Assembly (NCBI GenBank): GCA_023052935.1
Contig: CM041294.1
Coordinates: forward strand, 102,146,116-102,210,115
Source of the DNA: Piezodorus guildinii
Lineage: Eukaryota > Arthropoda > Insecta > Hemiptera > Pentatomidae
Direction: 5' to 3'
DNA: 64,000 nucleotides
The notes under the pieces are model-generated. The model had not been told where the DNA came from. It did not search any database and saw only the letters and a list, made by a program, of their open reading frames with translations. The first letter of the stretch is position 1, and each line of letters opens with the position of its first letter. Positions 31,909 to 43,169 of this stretch are shown one piece after another. A program made the position numbers and the translations under genes.

Positions 31909-33864
31909 TTAAGAGACGATCAGTTTCAAATTCTTGTTATTCTTAGCGTACGTGATATGCGAAGTTAAGGTGTCACTTACAGGACCAGTTATCACCAAAC
32001 CAAAAATCGTCTTTAATCCATTCGGAAAACCTGAGGAAGTGTTGATGGTTTCTCCTGTAAATATTTTACTGAACAAATCAGCTCCGAGAAGAAAATCTAT
32101 GTGACACGGTTTGTCAAAGCCAGGATCAGCTAGATCGTATTTATTAAAGATTTCTTTAATTTTTGGCGATAAGCAGCGGGTGGGTAATTTATCGGTAATA
32201 TGCGATATTAATATGGCATTTGTTTCCAATAGTGGTTGATCCAGTCCGCACGGGCGTAAAATACATTTTGTTTGGTGTTCTCCACCACGAATCTGACTAT
32301 CTGCAAAGCCACTGATCTTATGAGGGTTTCTGGAAAGGGGTAATCCTAAGCGTTGCGAACAATGAGTGGTTATGAAAGATCTCTGTGACCCACTATCTAT
32401 AACTAATCTTATTGGATGGTAGTTACCCTCTTGGTCCCTTATTTCGGCGCAGGCAGTTCCAAGTAGGACATTAATTCCTCCATTATTTGCAGTAGAAAGT
32501 ACTACTTCCTTAGAGTCATTTGAAGTTGCTGGTTTAGCGTCCACGGGACAAAATGTTTTAGGCTGGCTGATACATGAAGAGCGACTGATTGAAGTTTGTT
32601 CGTTAGCGACCTGTTTAGAATGAAATGCGAGACGATTTGATGGCGAAAAATGTAATAGTGTGTGATGTTTTCTACCACAGGAACGACAGGAATTGCGAGA
32701 GGGGCAGCCTTTTGCAGGGTGGCCCGAAGACAAGCAGTTAAAGCATCGATTAAGTTTCTTGACTTCTTCGTATCTTTGTGATTGACTTAAAGTTCTGAAT
32801 TGGGGGCATTCATAAATGCGGTGGTTCTGTTGGCATTTAAAACATTTCAGAGATGCATTATCGGGGATAGTTGACATAAAGACGCGCCTTGGTTCAATGA
32901 AATATTTAGATTTTTGTTGCGGGACTATTGTTTCTACTGAGCGGTTAGAAGTTAAGGCTTTGGTTTGTAATTTTATGCAAATTTCTTGAATGAAGTTCTG
33001 AAAATTATGAAGTGTGGGTAATGTGGTCGAAGAAGAATATTTTGTCTCAAACTGGTCGCGGGATTTTTCATCTAACAATGTCAAGCCATACGTCATAAGA
33101 ATAAATCCCGCCGGATCCTCTAATTTCAAGTTCTGAAATAAAATAATATTTTCTAAAACTACATTCGAGAAAGTTTCCAAGGAGGCCAAATTTTGATTTT
33201 TAATTGATTGAAATTGAAATATTTTCATAAGAAAGGTAATGGCTTGCGATCTCTTGTTTTCATATCGTTTAGAAAGCGTTTCCCAAGCATGCAGGTACTG
33301 AGCGTCAGATATCGGAATAGAAGCTATTATCTGAGCGGCGGCCCCCTTTAATGCAGACTTTAAATAATGAAATTTCTGCACATTAGGTAAATCATTGTTA
33401 TGATGAATCAGCGAAATATAAGTGTCCTTAAATGGCCCCCAATCTGAAATATTACCGTCGAAACTGGGTAAGTTTATAGGTGGTAGTTGGAGAACGGGCG
33501 TAGAACTGATCGAATTATTTTTCATAGAGATTTGATTTTCGTGTACATCATAAGACAAAGCTTCGTAGTAGGCTTCTCTAGCCTCATGTTTCATTTTTAT
33601 GCATAGCGAAGTATCATAACCTTCTATTCGTCTAGCAAGCGATTTTATTTCTCGAAATATTTGAGAAAACTTATCAAAAGTACCATCTATACGCGATAAG
33701 CGTGCCTTAAATAATGCCCTCTTAGATTTATCTGTGGTGGAAATAAAACCTAGATTATTAGTGTTTTTAATGTCCTCATATAAATCACTAAATTCGTCCA
33801 TTAAAAATTGTAACTTAAGTTCATCACTTTCTAAATTAGAACCTTTATCAGCTTTGGGCGGCAT
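31909..33864 (-). CDS. BEL/Pao Gag-aspartic protease protein, intact
   Basis: This Gag forms the particle that packages element RNA, and the protease would cut the polyprotein. From the ATG at 33864 (the frame is open 12 bases further but without ATG) there are about 650 codons and no stop. The N-terminal half has the BEL Gag core (LPPINLPSFDG, WGPFKDTYISLIH, KFHYLKSALKGAAAQII, the DUF1759 type). Zinc knuckles are C-x2-C-x3-H-x4-C, C-x2-C-x4-H-x4-C and CRSCGRKHHTLLH. The protease active site is VIDSGSQRSFIT, followed by HIDFLLGADLF and FGLVITGP (peptidase A17/DUF1758 type). The ORF ends after the protease, where full elements continue into RT. Intactness with almost identical LTRs suggests it is still, or was until recently, expressed. 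Confidence 0.93.
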   Translation of the reverse strand: MPPKADKGSNLESDELKLQFLMDEFSDLYEDIKNTNNLGFISTTDKSKRALFKARLSRIDGTFDKFSQIFREIKSLARRIEGYDTSLCIKMKHEAREAYYEALSYDVHENQISMKNNSISSTPVLQLPPINLPSFDGNISDWGPFKDTYISLIHHNNDLPNVQKFHYLKSALKGAAAQIIASIPISDAQYLHAWETLSKRYENKRSQAITFLMKIFQFQSIKNQNLASLETFSNVVLENIILFQNLKLEDPAGFILMTYGLTLLDEKSRDQFETKYSSSTTLPTLHNFQNFIQEICIKLQTKALTSNRSVETIVPQQKSKYFIEPRRVFMSTIPDNASLKCFKCQQNHRIYECPQFRTLSQSQRYEEVKKLNRCFNCLSSGHPAKGCPSRNSCRSCGRKHHTLLHFSPSNRLAFHSKQVANEQTSISRSSCISQPKTFCPVDAKPATSNDSKEVVLSTANNGGINVLLGTACAEIRDQEGNYHPIRLVIDSGSQRSFITTHCSQRLGLPLSRNPHKISGFADSQIRGGEHQTKCILRPCGLDQPLLETNAILISHITDKLPTRCLSPKIKEIFNKYDLADPGFDKPCHIDFLLGADLFSKIFTGETINTSSGFPNGLKTIFGLVITGPVSDTLTSHITYAKNNKNLKLIVS

Positions 33865-34514
33865 ATTAGATAACAATAAATTTTGACGAAAATAACAAAT
33901 TTAAATCAAAGAAAATATCAAAAATGGAAATACTTTTCTCAAATTAATTACAAACTAATTATAATTAAAGAGCTTTAGCGAGTTGTAGTTAAATAATAAT
34001 CAATGGAAAAAAAAAATAAAGTGACCTATAAAATATTATAAAATTGAAATGAATAATGCGTAGTGAATAATTAAATTAATATGCATTAAAAGTGACTTAC
34101 GTATAGTATTAAAGAAATAAACATATGCTTTATAATACACAGTGAGTTAATAAAGAAAATAAATATGTACAAAGTGCACTACGTAGTATTAGCGAAATTA
34201 AGGTTTGCAATAATCAAATAAATCATTGAAAAAAGAAACATATATATAAAGATTTAAAACAAAATGAAAACATATATATACAAAAAATTAAAAAATAGAA
34301 TGAAAGCATGTATGCACAAAGATTTAAAATAAAATGAAAATAGTTCTCTCTACTATATTATAAACAAATCTAAATTTAAAATTAAAAAAAACGCTAAAGA
34401 TTAAGAAACATATCAACTGATAAAAAATGCGAATAAAATAATGCGAAAGCGTAACATATTAAATCAATTTAATTTCAAAGCGATAATCACCAAAACGAAA
34501 CCTAAACAAATCGA

Positions 34515-34550
34515 GAAAATTCGGCAATCTCGCCGGTGCCTCCAAATTTA
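34515..34550 (-). promoter_or_regulatory. Probable tRNA primer-binding site of the BEL element
   Basis: Just inside the 5' LTR, in element sense, TGGAGGCACCGGCGAGAT follows a few bases after CCAACA. TGG is the complement of tRNA CCA, and the following bases would pair with a tRNA acceptor and T-arm. A threonine-type tRNA end is my guess from the GGCACC part, not a verified match. Confidence 0.6.
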
Positions 34551-35006
34551 TGTTGGGGAGAGGGGCGACAGCACACTCGCTCGCAGCCTCAACCCGAACG
34601 TTAAATGTGAGTCGCCGAATTTCTTATACTTGTTTAGGTTTCGTTATGGGTTTATTAAGATTACTAACTTTGTAAAACATATATATATTGAGGAAAACAA
34701 AATACAAAAGAACAAATAAAATTAACTTATAAACATGAGTGTACTGTACTTAAAGTCACAAGGACGATCGCGGGCGACGATGGCGAGCGACGAAGGGTAG
34801 TAGCGACTGCGAAGCGACCTTTCTCTCTTGGCACCCAGAGCACTCTCCCTCCCGAGCGGTCACTATCACTTAATCCCTTTTAGGTAAATAGTGCCCCCCT
34901 CTTGCGTCTGAACTCAATATTTACTAAATATATACATACATACATACATATACATATATACACATATATATATATAAACTAAATCAGTATTTCTCAATTC
35001 TTAACA
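34551..35006 (-). repeat. BEL 5' LTR
   Basis: 456 bp, almost identical to 31151-31602. It carries the same TG...CA ends and a 4-bp longer TA run near 34960. It should hold the element promoter. An AT-rich TATATA stretch lies near the element-sense start, but I cannot place a start site. Confidence 0.95.
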
Positions 35007-35011
35007 TACAT

Positions 35012-36161
35012 AAAATGTAATTATTCATTAAAACATATATTTTGTTATACTGTTAATTTAATTGTTATGAAATAAGATGGTATTTGATCATATTAAGAGC
35101 TGTTTATTTAATTAAAAAAAAAAATATGATTTCAGTATATTTAGATATTTATTACCCTTCCTTCCTTCACCTTCATGGTTTTTCTTTAAAAAACCATATT
35201 TAACAACAACATACGTTAAATTTATTATTGTGATCTCCTTTGATAACAAAAAAAAAATTCAAAAGAAAATTGTTAAGTCTGTTTATTTATTATTATGTAT
35301 TACATAAGCTATAGGAAACTACTACTTAATAAAGTACCATAAAATATGGATAGAACATCTCATTTTTTAAGAATGGAAAAATTGGAAACATATTAACATT
35401 CTAAAACGTCGACTAAATGAAACAATGTTGTTTAGTTTTCACTAAAAATAATTAAAGTATATTAACTTTTCGAAACTAATATAATAATGGAAAAGTTAGA
35501 AAAAAACTCAAAACTTTAGGATTATTTTATGATGATTTTTCTATGATAAATGCTATTGGTTAATCCACACTTTTTATAACAGTATTAATGATCAGTTAGG
35601 TTATTTATTGTTTACAGTTTTCATCCAATATTTCAAGATCATCTACGAAGAGGTTATTTATTCATCAGATACTTCTTCATGATCATTGACTAATGGGATT
35701 GTAGTTTAATTTATTGGTTTCTGGAATCTAAGTAATGCAGTTGTAGTGGAGACCCGCACCTTAGTAACATAAATTCCTGGACAGCTATCAATTCACAAGC
35801 ACTATTTCTCCTTGGAGCAAATAGTAACATCAACTGTAATTTATCTTAGAGCCTCAGAAGATTTATCTTCTTCATTAGGTCTCTTCTCTCGTTTTCTAAT
35901 TTAATTTTTCTTTTCTTTTTAGGATGTTTCTTGCACTTGATAAATCTAAGGGAATGCCAATAGCTGTGAATGGAATACACCTCCAACTTATACAGTCTGG
36001 AGTGAGAAATTGTTTTATTCAACAAACAAATTAAAAAGAGTTGAATAAACACACAAAAAAAAATTATTATGTTCAAAAATAAAGAAGATACCATAAAAAT
36101 CAATGAAAAAATATATAGAAGTTTGAGTTCTCTTGTAAAATGTATTATAATATTTATCTTT
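35012..36161. other. AT-rich spacer, no gene seen
   Basis: Overlapping minus ORFs at 35846-36323 run partly into the antisense of Jockey copy C and have no motif. Nothing else is seen. Confidence 0.4.
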
Positions 36162-36169
36162 AAAACTAT

Positions 36170-37240
36170 GACCTTGCACCCGGGTTTGCTTTGCAAGCTC
36201 CGAAAATTTCTCCCTCCTATATATTTCCTCATTATCCAGTCCTACCTCACTGATAGATCCTTTAAAATAAATCCTGATGGTTCCTATTCTTCCCTTTTTT
36301 CTCAGTCCGCTGGTGTTCCTCAAGGCAGCATACTAGGACCCATTCTTAACACAGCTATACAGCTGATAACCCAACCCATCCTAACATTTTTCCTTTCTAC
36401 CTATGCTGATGACACCGCGTTTTCATCAGTAGATAATGATCCAGTTATTGCCTCTCACACTCTTCCATCCCACCTCTGAGACTTTGAAATATGGTGTCAG
36501 AATTAGAGAATAAAAATTAATTCCAACAAATCCCAGCAAGTAACCTTTACCCTTCGTCGTAAACCTATGACTTCCTGCCTTTACAGTATCCTTTAATAAC
36601 TCTCCTCTACTCCCTGTTGAACAGATCCGATACCTAGGACTCCATCTCGACAAACTTCGTACTTGGAATCCTCATACAAGACTAAAACGACAAGAAACTG
36701 CCCGACGTTTCCGACTACTTCTACATTTACTGGACAAACATCATTTATTTATTACATTTACATTCCACATTACTACAAAGGGCTAATCTATATTATCATC
36801 ATAAGACCGATAGAACTATAGGGCTCTACTAAACCATCGAATTCTTCTCGTATCCAATCCTACAATCCAAAATCCTTCGGAAAATCCTCAATTCCCCTTA
36901 TTTGTCATAAACAAACTCATTCATAAAGATCTTAATATTAAATATGTTGCTAACTTAGCCCAAACCAGGTACTATTCCTTCCATGAAAAACTCCATTCCC
37001 ACTCCAATCCATTAGTTTCAATCCTTGCTTCCTCTTCGACCCCTGACAATCCTCCGAGGGGTCTGAAAGAAGATGGCCACGAGACCTTCTAGTTTGAAAT
37101 ATTTTAGAGTGCTGCCACTGGTAGTGTCTCTATATGCAATTCATGACATTTTTCTATATTATCATCAATTACTTCATGTATTTTTTGTAATACAGTTGTA
37201 GATATCAATAAATATGATTAAAAAAAAAAAAAAAAAAAAA
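36170..37240 (+). pseudogene. 5'-truncated Jockey LINE, copy C, with poly(A) and short target duplication
   Basis: The copy starts within the RT (HPGLLCKLRKFLPPIYF region) and shows SQSAGVPQGSILGP, TYADDTA, PHTRLKRQETARRFRLL and a C-terminal block near 37050-37090. It ends with AATAAA (37207-37212) and a poly(A) run of 20 or more (37219-37244). AAAACTAT flanks it (36162-36169 and 37241-37248). It has a TGA at 36477-36479 where copy B has CGA-type Arg, a TAG near 36505 where copy B has Trp, and frameshifts after about 36580. Both stops fit C-to-T or G-to-A decay. Confidence 0.88.
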
Positions 37241-37248
37241 AAAACTAT

Positions 37249-39747
37249 AACAACTGTTTATGTGTGTTTTCCGTGAGAATTAATGCACTCGTTTGTTTGT
37301 TTATTCGTTTAACGTCACTTTTATCAAAATGCTTAAATTCGAAAATAATTAAAATTTTTATTCTGGTAATAGTTAAAAGTACAAATAAAGAACTAAGAAT
37401 CATTATTATATGATATAAATAAGTAGGCCAAAACAAAAATATTCGATTGGATCAAATTCATTACTTTAAAAATTGAAGATAAGTGTGCAATATTATTACC
37501 ATGACTTTAGTTCTTTTCATTTGTGTTGTATTATTCGTAGAAAAAGACACGAATAACATTTGATAGTTAACAAATAAAACAACTTTACAATAACAATTTA
37601 TGATACGATTTTTTGTTTAAAACGGAGGGATTTTTCCTTTAGGTATACTTTATCAAGTTCTTTGTCTTGCGCAACTTCCAATCTGCCAAGTTCTTCTTTT
37701 CTTCTTAAAAGTCTAGTTTTTACTCACCGACTTATATAGAACTTTCTTTCAAGCTCAGAGCTTTTATACGATCAGATTTACTCAAACTTCAAAATCAATT
37801 GACATTGGTTCGAATATGATACATATGGATTGAATCTGTTCTCTTTCTTTCTACAGAAAAGAAGAAGAGAAAGAAAGCTTTCTTATATTTGATTAAAAAA
37901 TAAGAAATGCATTGATTCTAAAAATTATTCTAATATTACATAAATTTTATATAAGCTGCATAAAGATTATTTACAATTGAAATTTCATAAATATGATTTC
38001 TAGGCCATTTTATTTTAAATATTATTATTGATAGTAACTATCAAAGAGTATATGTACATCTATGCATATGCAAATCTATAATATGTATGTTTATTTGTAT
38101 ATACCTATACTCATGTAAACCTATATGTATAAACAGTGACCAAAAAAGATTTCACAAACGGAAAAAATATATGATATTCAAGTACTAAATTATTTTTTTT
38201 TTTAGTTAGCCTTTAATTGAATGCTCATAGATATACAATACATAAAATTATTTTCTAACATAAAGTATAAAACTTATGCATGTTAGCATTAAGTAAATGT
38301 ACTTTGACTCATGTGATGTTATTACATCACCTTCCACAACGTAAATTATGTAATAAAGAACCATATATTTGATATTTATCCCTTTATTTTAAATAGTAAT
38401 AGTGAACCACTCTGTATTTTGGAAATGTTTTAATATACTAGCTGTTGACTGCGACTTCGTCTGTGTCAATTTCTGTTATTATGATAACTATAAAGAAGTT
38501 TTTAAAATAATATATTTTAAAGTACTTCTGCGTAAATGATATTTTTTATTTTATTTTCTAGTGTAAGAGAAAATACTGATTTTCTCCGCAATTTTGCCTC
38601 TGTTATTTATTAATTGTTACAGCAAAGATAATAAGGAAATTAATATTATAATAGTAAGGTAAATCATTTAGGAATAAATGGGATGCGAGGTTTAATTTTT
38701 CTTACTCCTAATGGTCCCAGCGTTATGTTATGTAGCCTAAAGCCTTTTTAGATAAATGGGCTATCCAACACAAAAAGAATTTTTCATTCGAACCAGTATT
38801 TTCTGAGATTAGCATCTTTGAACATAGAAATCTTCATCTTTGTAATTTTAGCATAATAAGGCCTCAAAAGTTTGATTTTAACTTCTTAGCTTAACTACAG
38901 ATAAAGAAAAAAAAATTAAAAATAATGTATTCCAATTTTTTAAATTATTGTATGAAAGTGTCATACAAGACCATCAACGCCTATATGGTAATATTTCTTA
39001 GTAATAAGTTTTATATTATTTTTTGACATGTTTGAAAGGACTTACTTAACAAGGAAAATGAATTAGCGATATCTGAAGTTTGGATGTGGGTATATAACAT
39101 TGTCTGTAATGGTTGTTCACGCCATTTGGCGTTCTTTGTAAAATAAATTAAGTATATCAATAAAGTGTACTCTAAGTCAAGTATGAAACACATGTTGAAA
39201 TAACGCTCCTCCTAAAATCTATTGGATATCGTGAGACAACTAAATTGTCTGCAGAGATAGACAGCTAGAGATTTTTAGCTTATTTTTCCTGCTTGATTTT
39301 TTAGTCCTGTTTACTCGCGACTTTCTTCTTAGTAAGATCTCTTTTGTTCTAGGCTTCGCCCTTCCTATTTGATCAAGAAATTGGGTCTTCCAGTTCTTTC
39401 GTATTCTATCGTTTTGTTCTCCGTTATTTCTGATTTTTATGTCAAAGGATTTTTCCTTTGCCTTTTATTTCAGATAAGTGTGCATTTAGTAAGACCTCTC
39501 AACCGATCTGCTCAATATCTCGATAGACGCAGCAAGCATATGCATCTGGTGCAAACAAATGCATTTGTAATGCATTGGCAGGGCTTCACCGGCAAACTTA
39601 TGATCTTTACCTCCGTAAGTCTTCTTTTTTTTTATTATTTAGTTTATTTTCCTCAATAATCGCAAACCTTTTTGAAGTGATTTTAGTCCATAAACCAGAA
39701 CGTATTTTAATTCATACGAAGTTACGATTCGTTTTGAATTTAAAAAA
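37249..39747. other. AT-rich spacer with a worn arthropod-type interspersed repeat
   Basis: About 38437-38830 begins ACTAGCTGTTGACTGCGACTTCG and later has an AGCCT...CTATCCAACACAAAAAGAATTTTTCATTC-like part, split by AT-rich sequence. From memory, the order resembles a repeat widespread in arthropod genomes, but I cannot name it. No gene is supported, and the ORFs at 39011-39659 show no motif. Confidence 0.35.
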
Positions 39748-40669
39748 TTAATAATAATAATAATAACAGGCTTACCGAACCCGAAGGTTCGATGCCGATA
39801 CCACCAAACTTCGCCTGCACAGACTCGTACAATGTTCGCCGGTCAAGCCCAAGCCTCCGAGATCAGCCTTAACGCAATCCTCCCATCGCCGCCTCGGTCT
39901 ACCTTTTGGACGCCTACCAGTCGGATCAGCGAATACCAACATTCTCGGAATCCGTCAATCCTCACCGAGCAACAATTTTACTCGCCCATTCGAGTCTCCG
40001 CGACGCTATTAACTCAATTATATTCACAGGATACAAGTTCCGCAATTCCACGTTGTGCAACCTTCTAAACTCCCCAGTGCCCTCATCTCTCTTCGGACCA
40101 AATATTTTACGCAGTACCTTATTTTCGAAAACCTTAAGCCGTTGTTCATCCCTCAAAGTAAGCGGCCACGTTTCACACCCGTAAAGAACCGTTGGAAGAA
40201 TAATAGTTTTATAAATTCTAACCTTTAGGTTTTTAGATAGAAGCCGTGTAGTAACTTAGCAACTGAATAATAACACGCATTTCCCACCTTTAACCGGGAC
40301 TTTATTTCTTCCTTGATTACATTTTTTCTGGTTATCATTGAACCTAAATACTTGAATTTCTCTACGAGTTCAAAAGTATGCCCTGATATATCAATATCAC
40401 CAAGATCGCCACCGTTTCTGCTACTAATCATATATTTCGTCTTATTGGTATTTAATTCGAGTCCTATTTCTTTACCGGTTTTTATTAACACACTTGTATT
40501 TAGTTGTATGGTTTCCGCGTCTTCACCTTGCAGTACCAAATCATCGGCTTACCCCAAAACCGGAATCTTGTCACCCATATTTAAGCTTTTCTCAGTACAC
40601 ATCACCTTTTCTATGACATATTATAAAGCTATATTAAACAAAACAGGTGAAAGTGAGTCACCCTGTTAG
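39748..40669 (-). pseudogene. RTE-like LINE, RT catalytic box to C-terminus, broken
   Basis: In minus order: GDSLSPVLFNIALE, then the catalytic box with TAA (40549-40551) in place of the first residue of (F/Y)ADD, then KEIGLELNTNKTKYM, EKFKYLGSMIT and SRLKVGNACYYSV (40539-40225). A short gap precedes RLKVFENKVLRKIFGPKRDE and LHNVELRNLY (40156-39962), then after a frameshift GRRPKGRPRRRWEDCVKADL. The 3' tail is an ATT microsatellite (39748-39768 on the plus strand). The N-terminal endonuclease and RT fingers are absent. It belongs to the same broad class as 8651-9215. Confidence 0.82.
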
Positions 40670-40678
40670 TAAGTCACC

Positions 40679-41786
40679 AAGGTAGTATGTGCTTTTTTAA
40701 ATGTTTAAAATATATTTATTATTAGTTTTAATTATCATACTATTATGGAATGTAATACTTATATGATCTCTGAAAAAAAAAATATCTTTACACCACTTTT
40801 TACCATCCATCCCACCTAAAATATATTTTGATAAAAAAATGTATACATTTTTTTCATGATGACAATCATACAATAAAAGAGAGGATTTTTTTTTTATGCT
40901 GGAAAACAAACACCAGTAAAATCTACGTTTAATCATCATAAAAGTGTAATTTACTGAAGTAATATTGTAGTTTCAAGGGAGTGGCTTACAATGTAATTAA
41001 ATTAAATTATAAAGTCATATAGCATTTGTAAATATAGAAAAAATGATATTTACAGGCAAATAGTTAATGATCAATTAATTAGTTATCCATGACATTCAGG
41101 ATTGAGATTAATTTAATTAAATGATTTAACAAAGATTTGCTTAGGACGATGGGCATAAAGGGAATCTCTCATCCATTATCTGCAGTTCCCAGTAGCTCTC
41201 TTGAAGCGTGGTCCGTTCTAATGTTCTCAACTTTAATTTCCATTTCAAATTTTCTTTTTATTTGTTTCATGATTCTCCTGAGTTCAGAGAAATATTCTAA
41301 TAAAAGTTGGGAACTTAAATAATATATTTGAAAGTCCAACATTTTTTCTATGTTTGATCAAAAAAATGTATTCGTTTAAACGGCTTACATGTGAATTGTA
41401 TTGAGAGATAATTTAAAGGCAATGTTCATGTTTTGAACATATTTTCAGTCACGAAATACTTTAAAAAATAATTAAATTATAAATGTTTCTCTATCTTCAT
41501 ATTTATTATATATAAATAAATTAACATCTGTATTGCTTCAATATATCTGAGAAATGATATAAATATGTGGTAAAACACATGATAGGTGAAAAAAATACCC
41601 ATTGCCGTCTTCTTTTAAGTTGTCTCAGTGGATTGTTAGGAATAGATATGGAGGAGAGATTTTGGATAAGCGGGTTTGTGTGGGCAGGGAGTTTGGAACA
41701 AGAGAGGTATATGTATTTTCGGCTAAGCCTTCTACTAATTTGATATTGAGGTCTTTATGGAGGATTTTATTAGCAACAAAGTAAGT
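40679..41786. repeat. Duplicated 1.1-kb segment, copy 1
   Basis: The segment starting AAGGTAGTATGTGC is nearly identical to 45826-46898, apart from a 35-bp indel near 41330 and point changes. It includes a 61-codon ORF (41137-41322) identical in translation in both copies and, at its end (41666-41786), a piece of Jockey 3' coding sequence in antisense. Its end abuts an RTE-like fragment. I do not recognise the non-Jockey part. The opposite strand also has an open stretch (RRIMKQIKRKFEMEIKVEN), which could be the true former coding sense. Confidence 0.85.
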
Positions 41787-41801
41787 AAAGTAAGGTTTTT
41801 A

Positions 41802-42010
41802 TTAACACACTTGTATTTAGTTGTATGGTTTCCGCGTCTTCACCTTGCAGTACCAAATCATCGGCTTACCCCAAAACCGGAATCTTGTCACCCATATTTA
41901 AGCCTTTCTCAGTACACATCACCTTTTCTATGACATATTATAAAGCTATATTAAACAAAACAGGTGAAAGTGAGTCACCCTGTTTCAAACCAAATCGCAA
42001 AAAATTAAAC
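41802..42010 (-). pseudogene. Second copy of the RTE-like catalytic-box fragment
   Basis: About 200 bp almost identical to 40470-40669, including the TAA in the catalytic box (41866-41868). It extends slightly further upstream in element sense (a LKQGDSLSP context). It directly follows the end of the duplicated segment, so the two moved or rearranged together. Confidence 0.85.
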
Positions 42011-42019
42011 CCTTAAATG

Positions 42020-42718
42020 TTTAAAAAATTGAACCCGCGATCTTTTACTCAAGCAAGCGATCAAAGCAACTAAAATTTAAAATTCTCAAAGGTATCTTTA
42101 AAGGGTAAGACGAAGAAGTATATAACTTTAGATTTATTATAAAATTCATGTGCCGATTATAAGTATGGGCAAATAAAAGAATTCTTGATGAATTGAACAG
42201 AATATAATCGAATAAAAAGGATAATTAAAAGCCCAAGAAAAAAGTCGAGCAAATGACCTCATAATGAGAAAATAACACGATTAGAGGCAGTAAATTGAAG
42301 TGGAGGATGGTCTTGGATCTGAGAAAATGAAAGATAGAATCTAATTACGAATTAATCACTTGGAAATTAGCAGGTGCCTTAATAAGTAGAGAGGATGAGG
42401 TAGTAGAATAATCAGAAACAAAGGAAGGATGAGGTAAGGAAAGGATATTATTTATGCAAAAGAAAGTGACTGAGTTCCGGATAATATATGTCATTTCTCC
42501 AGATTTTTTTTTTATACAATAAAAAAAAACAGCATATAATAATAAAGATAAAGTTTTATCATAATAATTAAGTATTAGTTAGTTTATTCTATTACCCAAT
42601 ATAAAATATACTCCGATACGTCATAGGTTATCGAAGTAAAGTAAACGTTTCTACTTTATTTTTTAATTGATTACTTGATCATGAAATGAATGCAGCCTTA
42701 AATAAATAACTTACATGA
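42020..42718. other. AT-rich spacer, no gene seen
   Basis: No ORF, repeat or RNA signal is supported. Confidence 0.4.
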
Positions 42719-43045
42719 AAATCTGGTGCGGGCAACTCACGACATTTGGTTACCTCCGTTGTTAATTTAAACAAGAATTTTCAAATACAGTTAGAGAAGA
42801 AAATGAGTAAAACTAATAAAGAAATAATTAAATTTTATTTCTGTAGATACATGTGTTTTATCAAAAAATATATTATATTAATATCTAAAACATTCAATTA
42901 GTTTTATCGGTTTTTCATCACTCTGTATTAACTTTTACATGCTTGTGTATAAGATAATATATATTTTTTTAAATCTCCTGATTTTCAACGATATATTACA
43001 CATGTATATTACTGTTATTATTTTCTAAAACAAAAAAAAAATACT
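42719..43045 (-). repeat. Rep-A fragment (outer-end side)
   Basis: It starts ATCTGGTGCGGGCAACTCAC, as in copy 3 at 53500, and continues through TTACCTCC, CAAATACAGTTAGAGA, CATCACTCT and the AACGATATATTACACATGTA block, then stops aligning. It is about one third of the family length. Confidence 0.8.
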
Positions 43046-43125
43046 AAGGATGTATAGTCGACTGTAGAAACTATCATAGGTGGAATAATCAGGAATCAGT
43101 CCATTTTTTGAAAAATTTTAATTTT

Positions 43126-43165
43126 GCCAACGTTTCGGCTCAAGCTTGTGAGCCATCATCAAGGC
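43126..43165 (-). ncRNA. Hammerhead-like/Penelope-type motif, single copy
   Basis: The minus strand reads GCCTTGATGATGGCTC, an 8-base loop, then GAGCCGAAACGTTGGC. This gives a perfect 5-bp stem II, the GAAAC element and a possible GCC/GGC closing stem. The core would be UUGAUGA rather than CUGAUGA (C3 changed), so self-cleavage is doubtful. The motif resembles those in Penelope-like retroelement terminal repeats. An AT-rich flank (43080-43125) may belong to the same remnant. Confidence 0.45.
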
Positions 43166-43169
43166 ATTA

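Larger units (their letters stand above)
31151..35006 (-). mobile_element. Non-autonomous BEL/Pao LTR retrotransposon, recent insertion
   Basis: Two LTRs (31151-31602, 34551-35006) in the same orientation flank a 2.95-kb interior. TACAT stands on both outer sides (31146-31150 and 35007-35011), the 5-bp duplication expected for BEL/Pao. The interior on the minus strand holds a primer-binding-like site, one intact gag-protease ORF, a short pol scrap and a polypurine-like GGTGGGCGGCA before the 3' LTR. The RT, RNase H and most of the integrase are missing, so the element is about half the usual length. Near-identical LTRs mean it inserted very recently, and in this deleted form. Confidence 0.95.

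Noticed and set aside
34441..34719. 92-codon plus ORF
   Set aside because: Runs antisense from the BEL leader into the 5' LTR; the same LTR sequence at 31151 has no such frame start.
35846..36323. Two overlapping minus ORFs
   Set aside because: One runs antisense through Jockey copy C, the other is AT-rich chance; no motif.
39369..39659. 96-codon plus ORF as a possible membrane protein
   Set aside because: Hydrophobic by T-rich composition only; no signal peptide pattern, no homologous motif, and it abuts a LINE tail.
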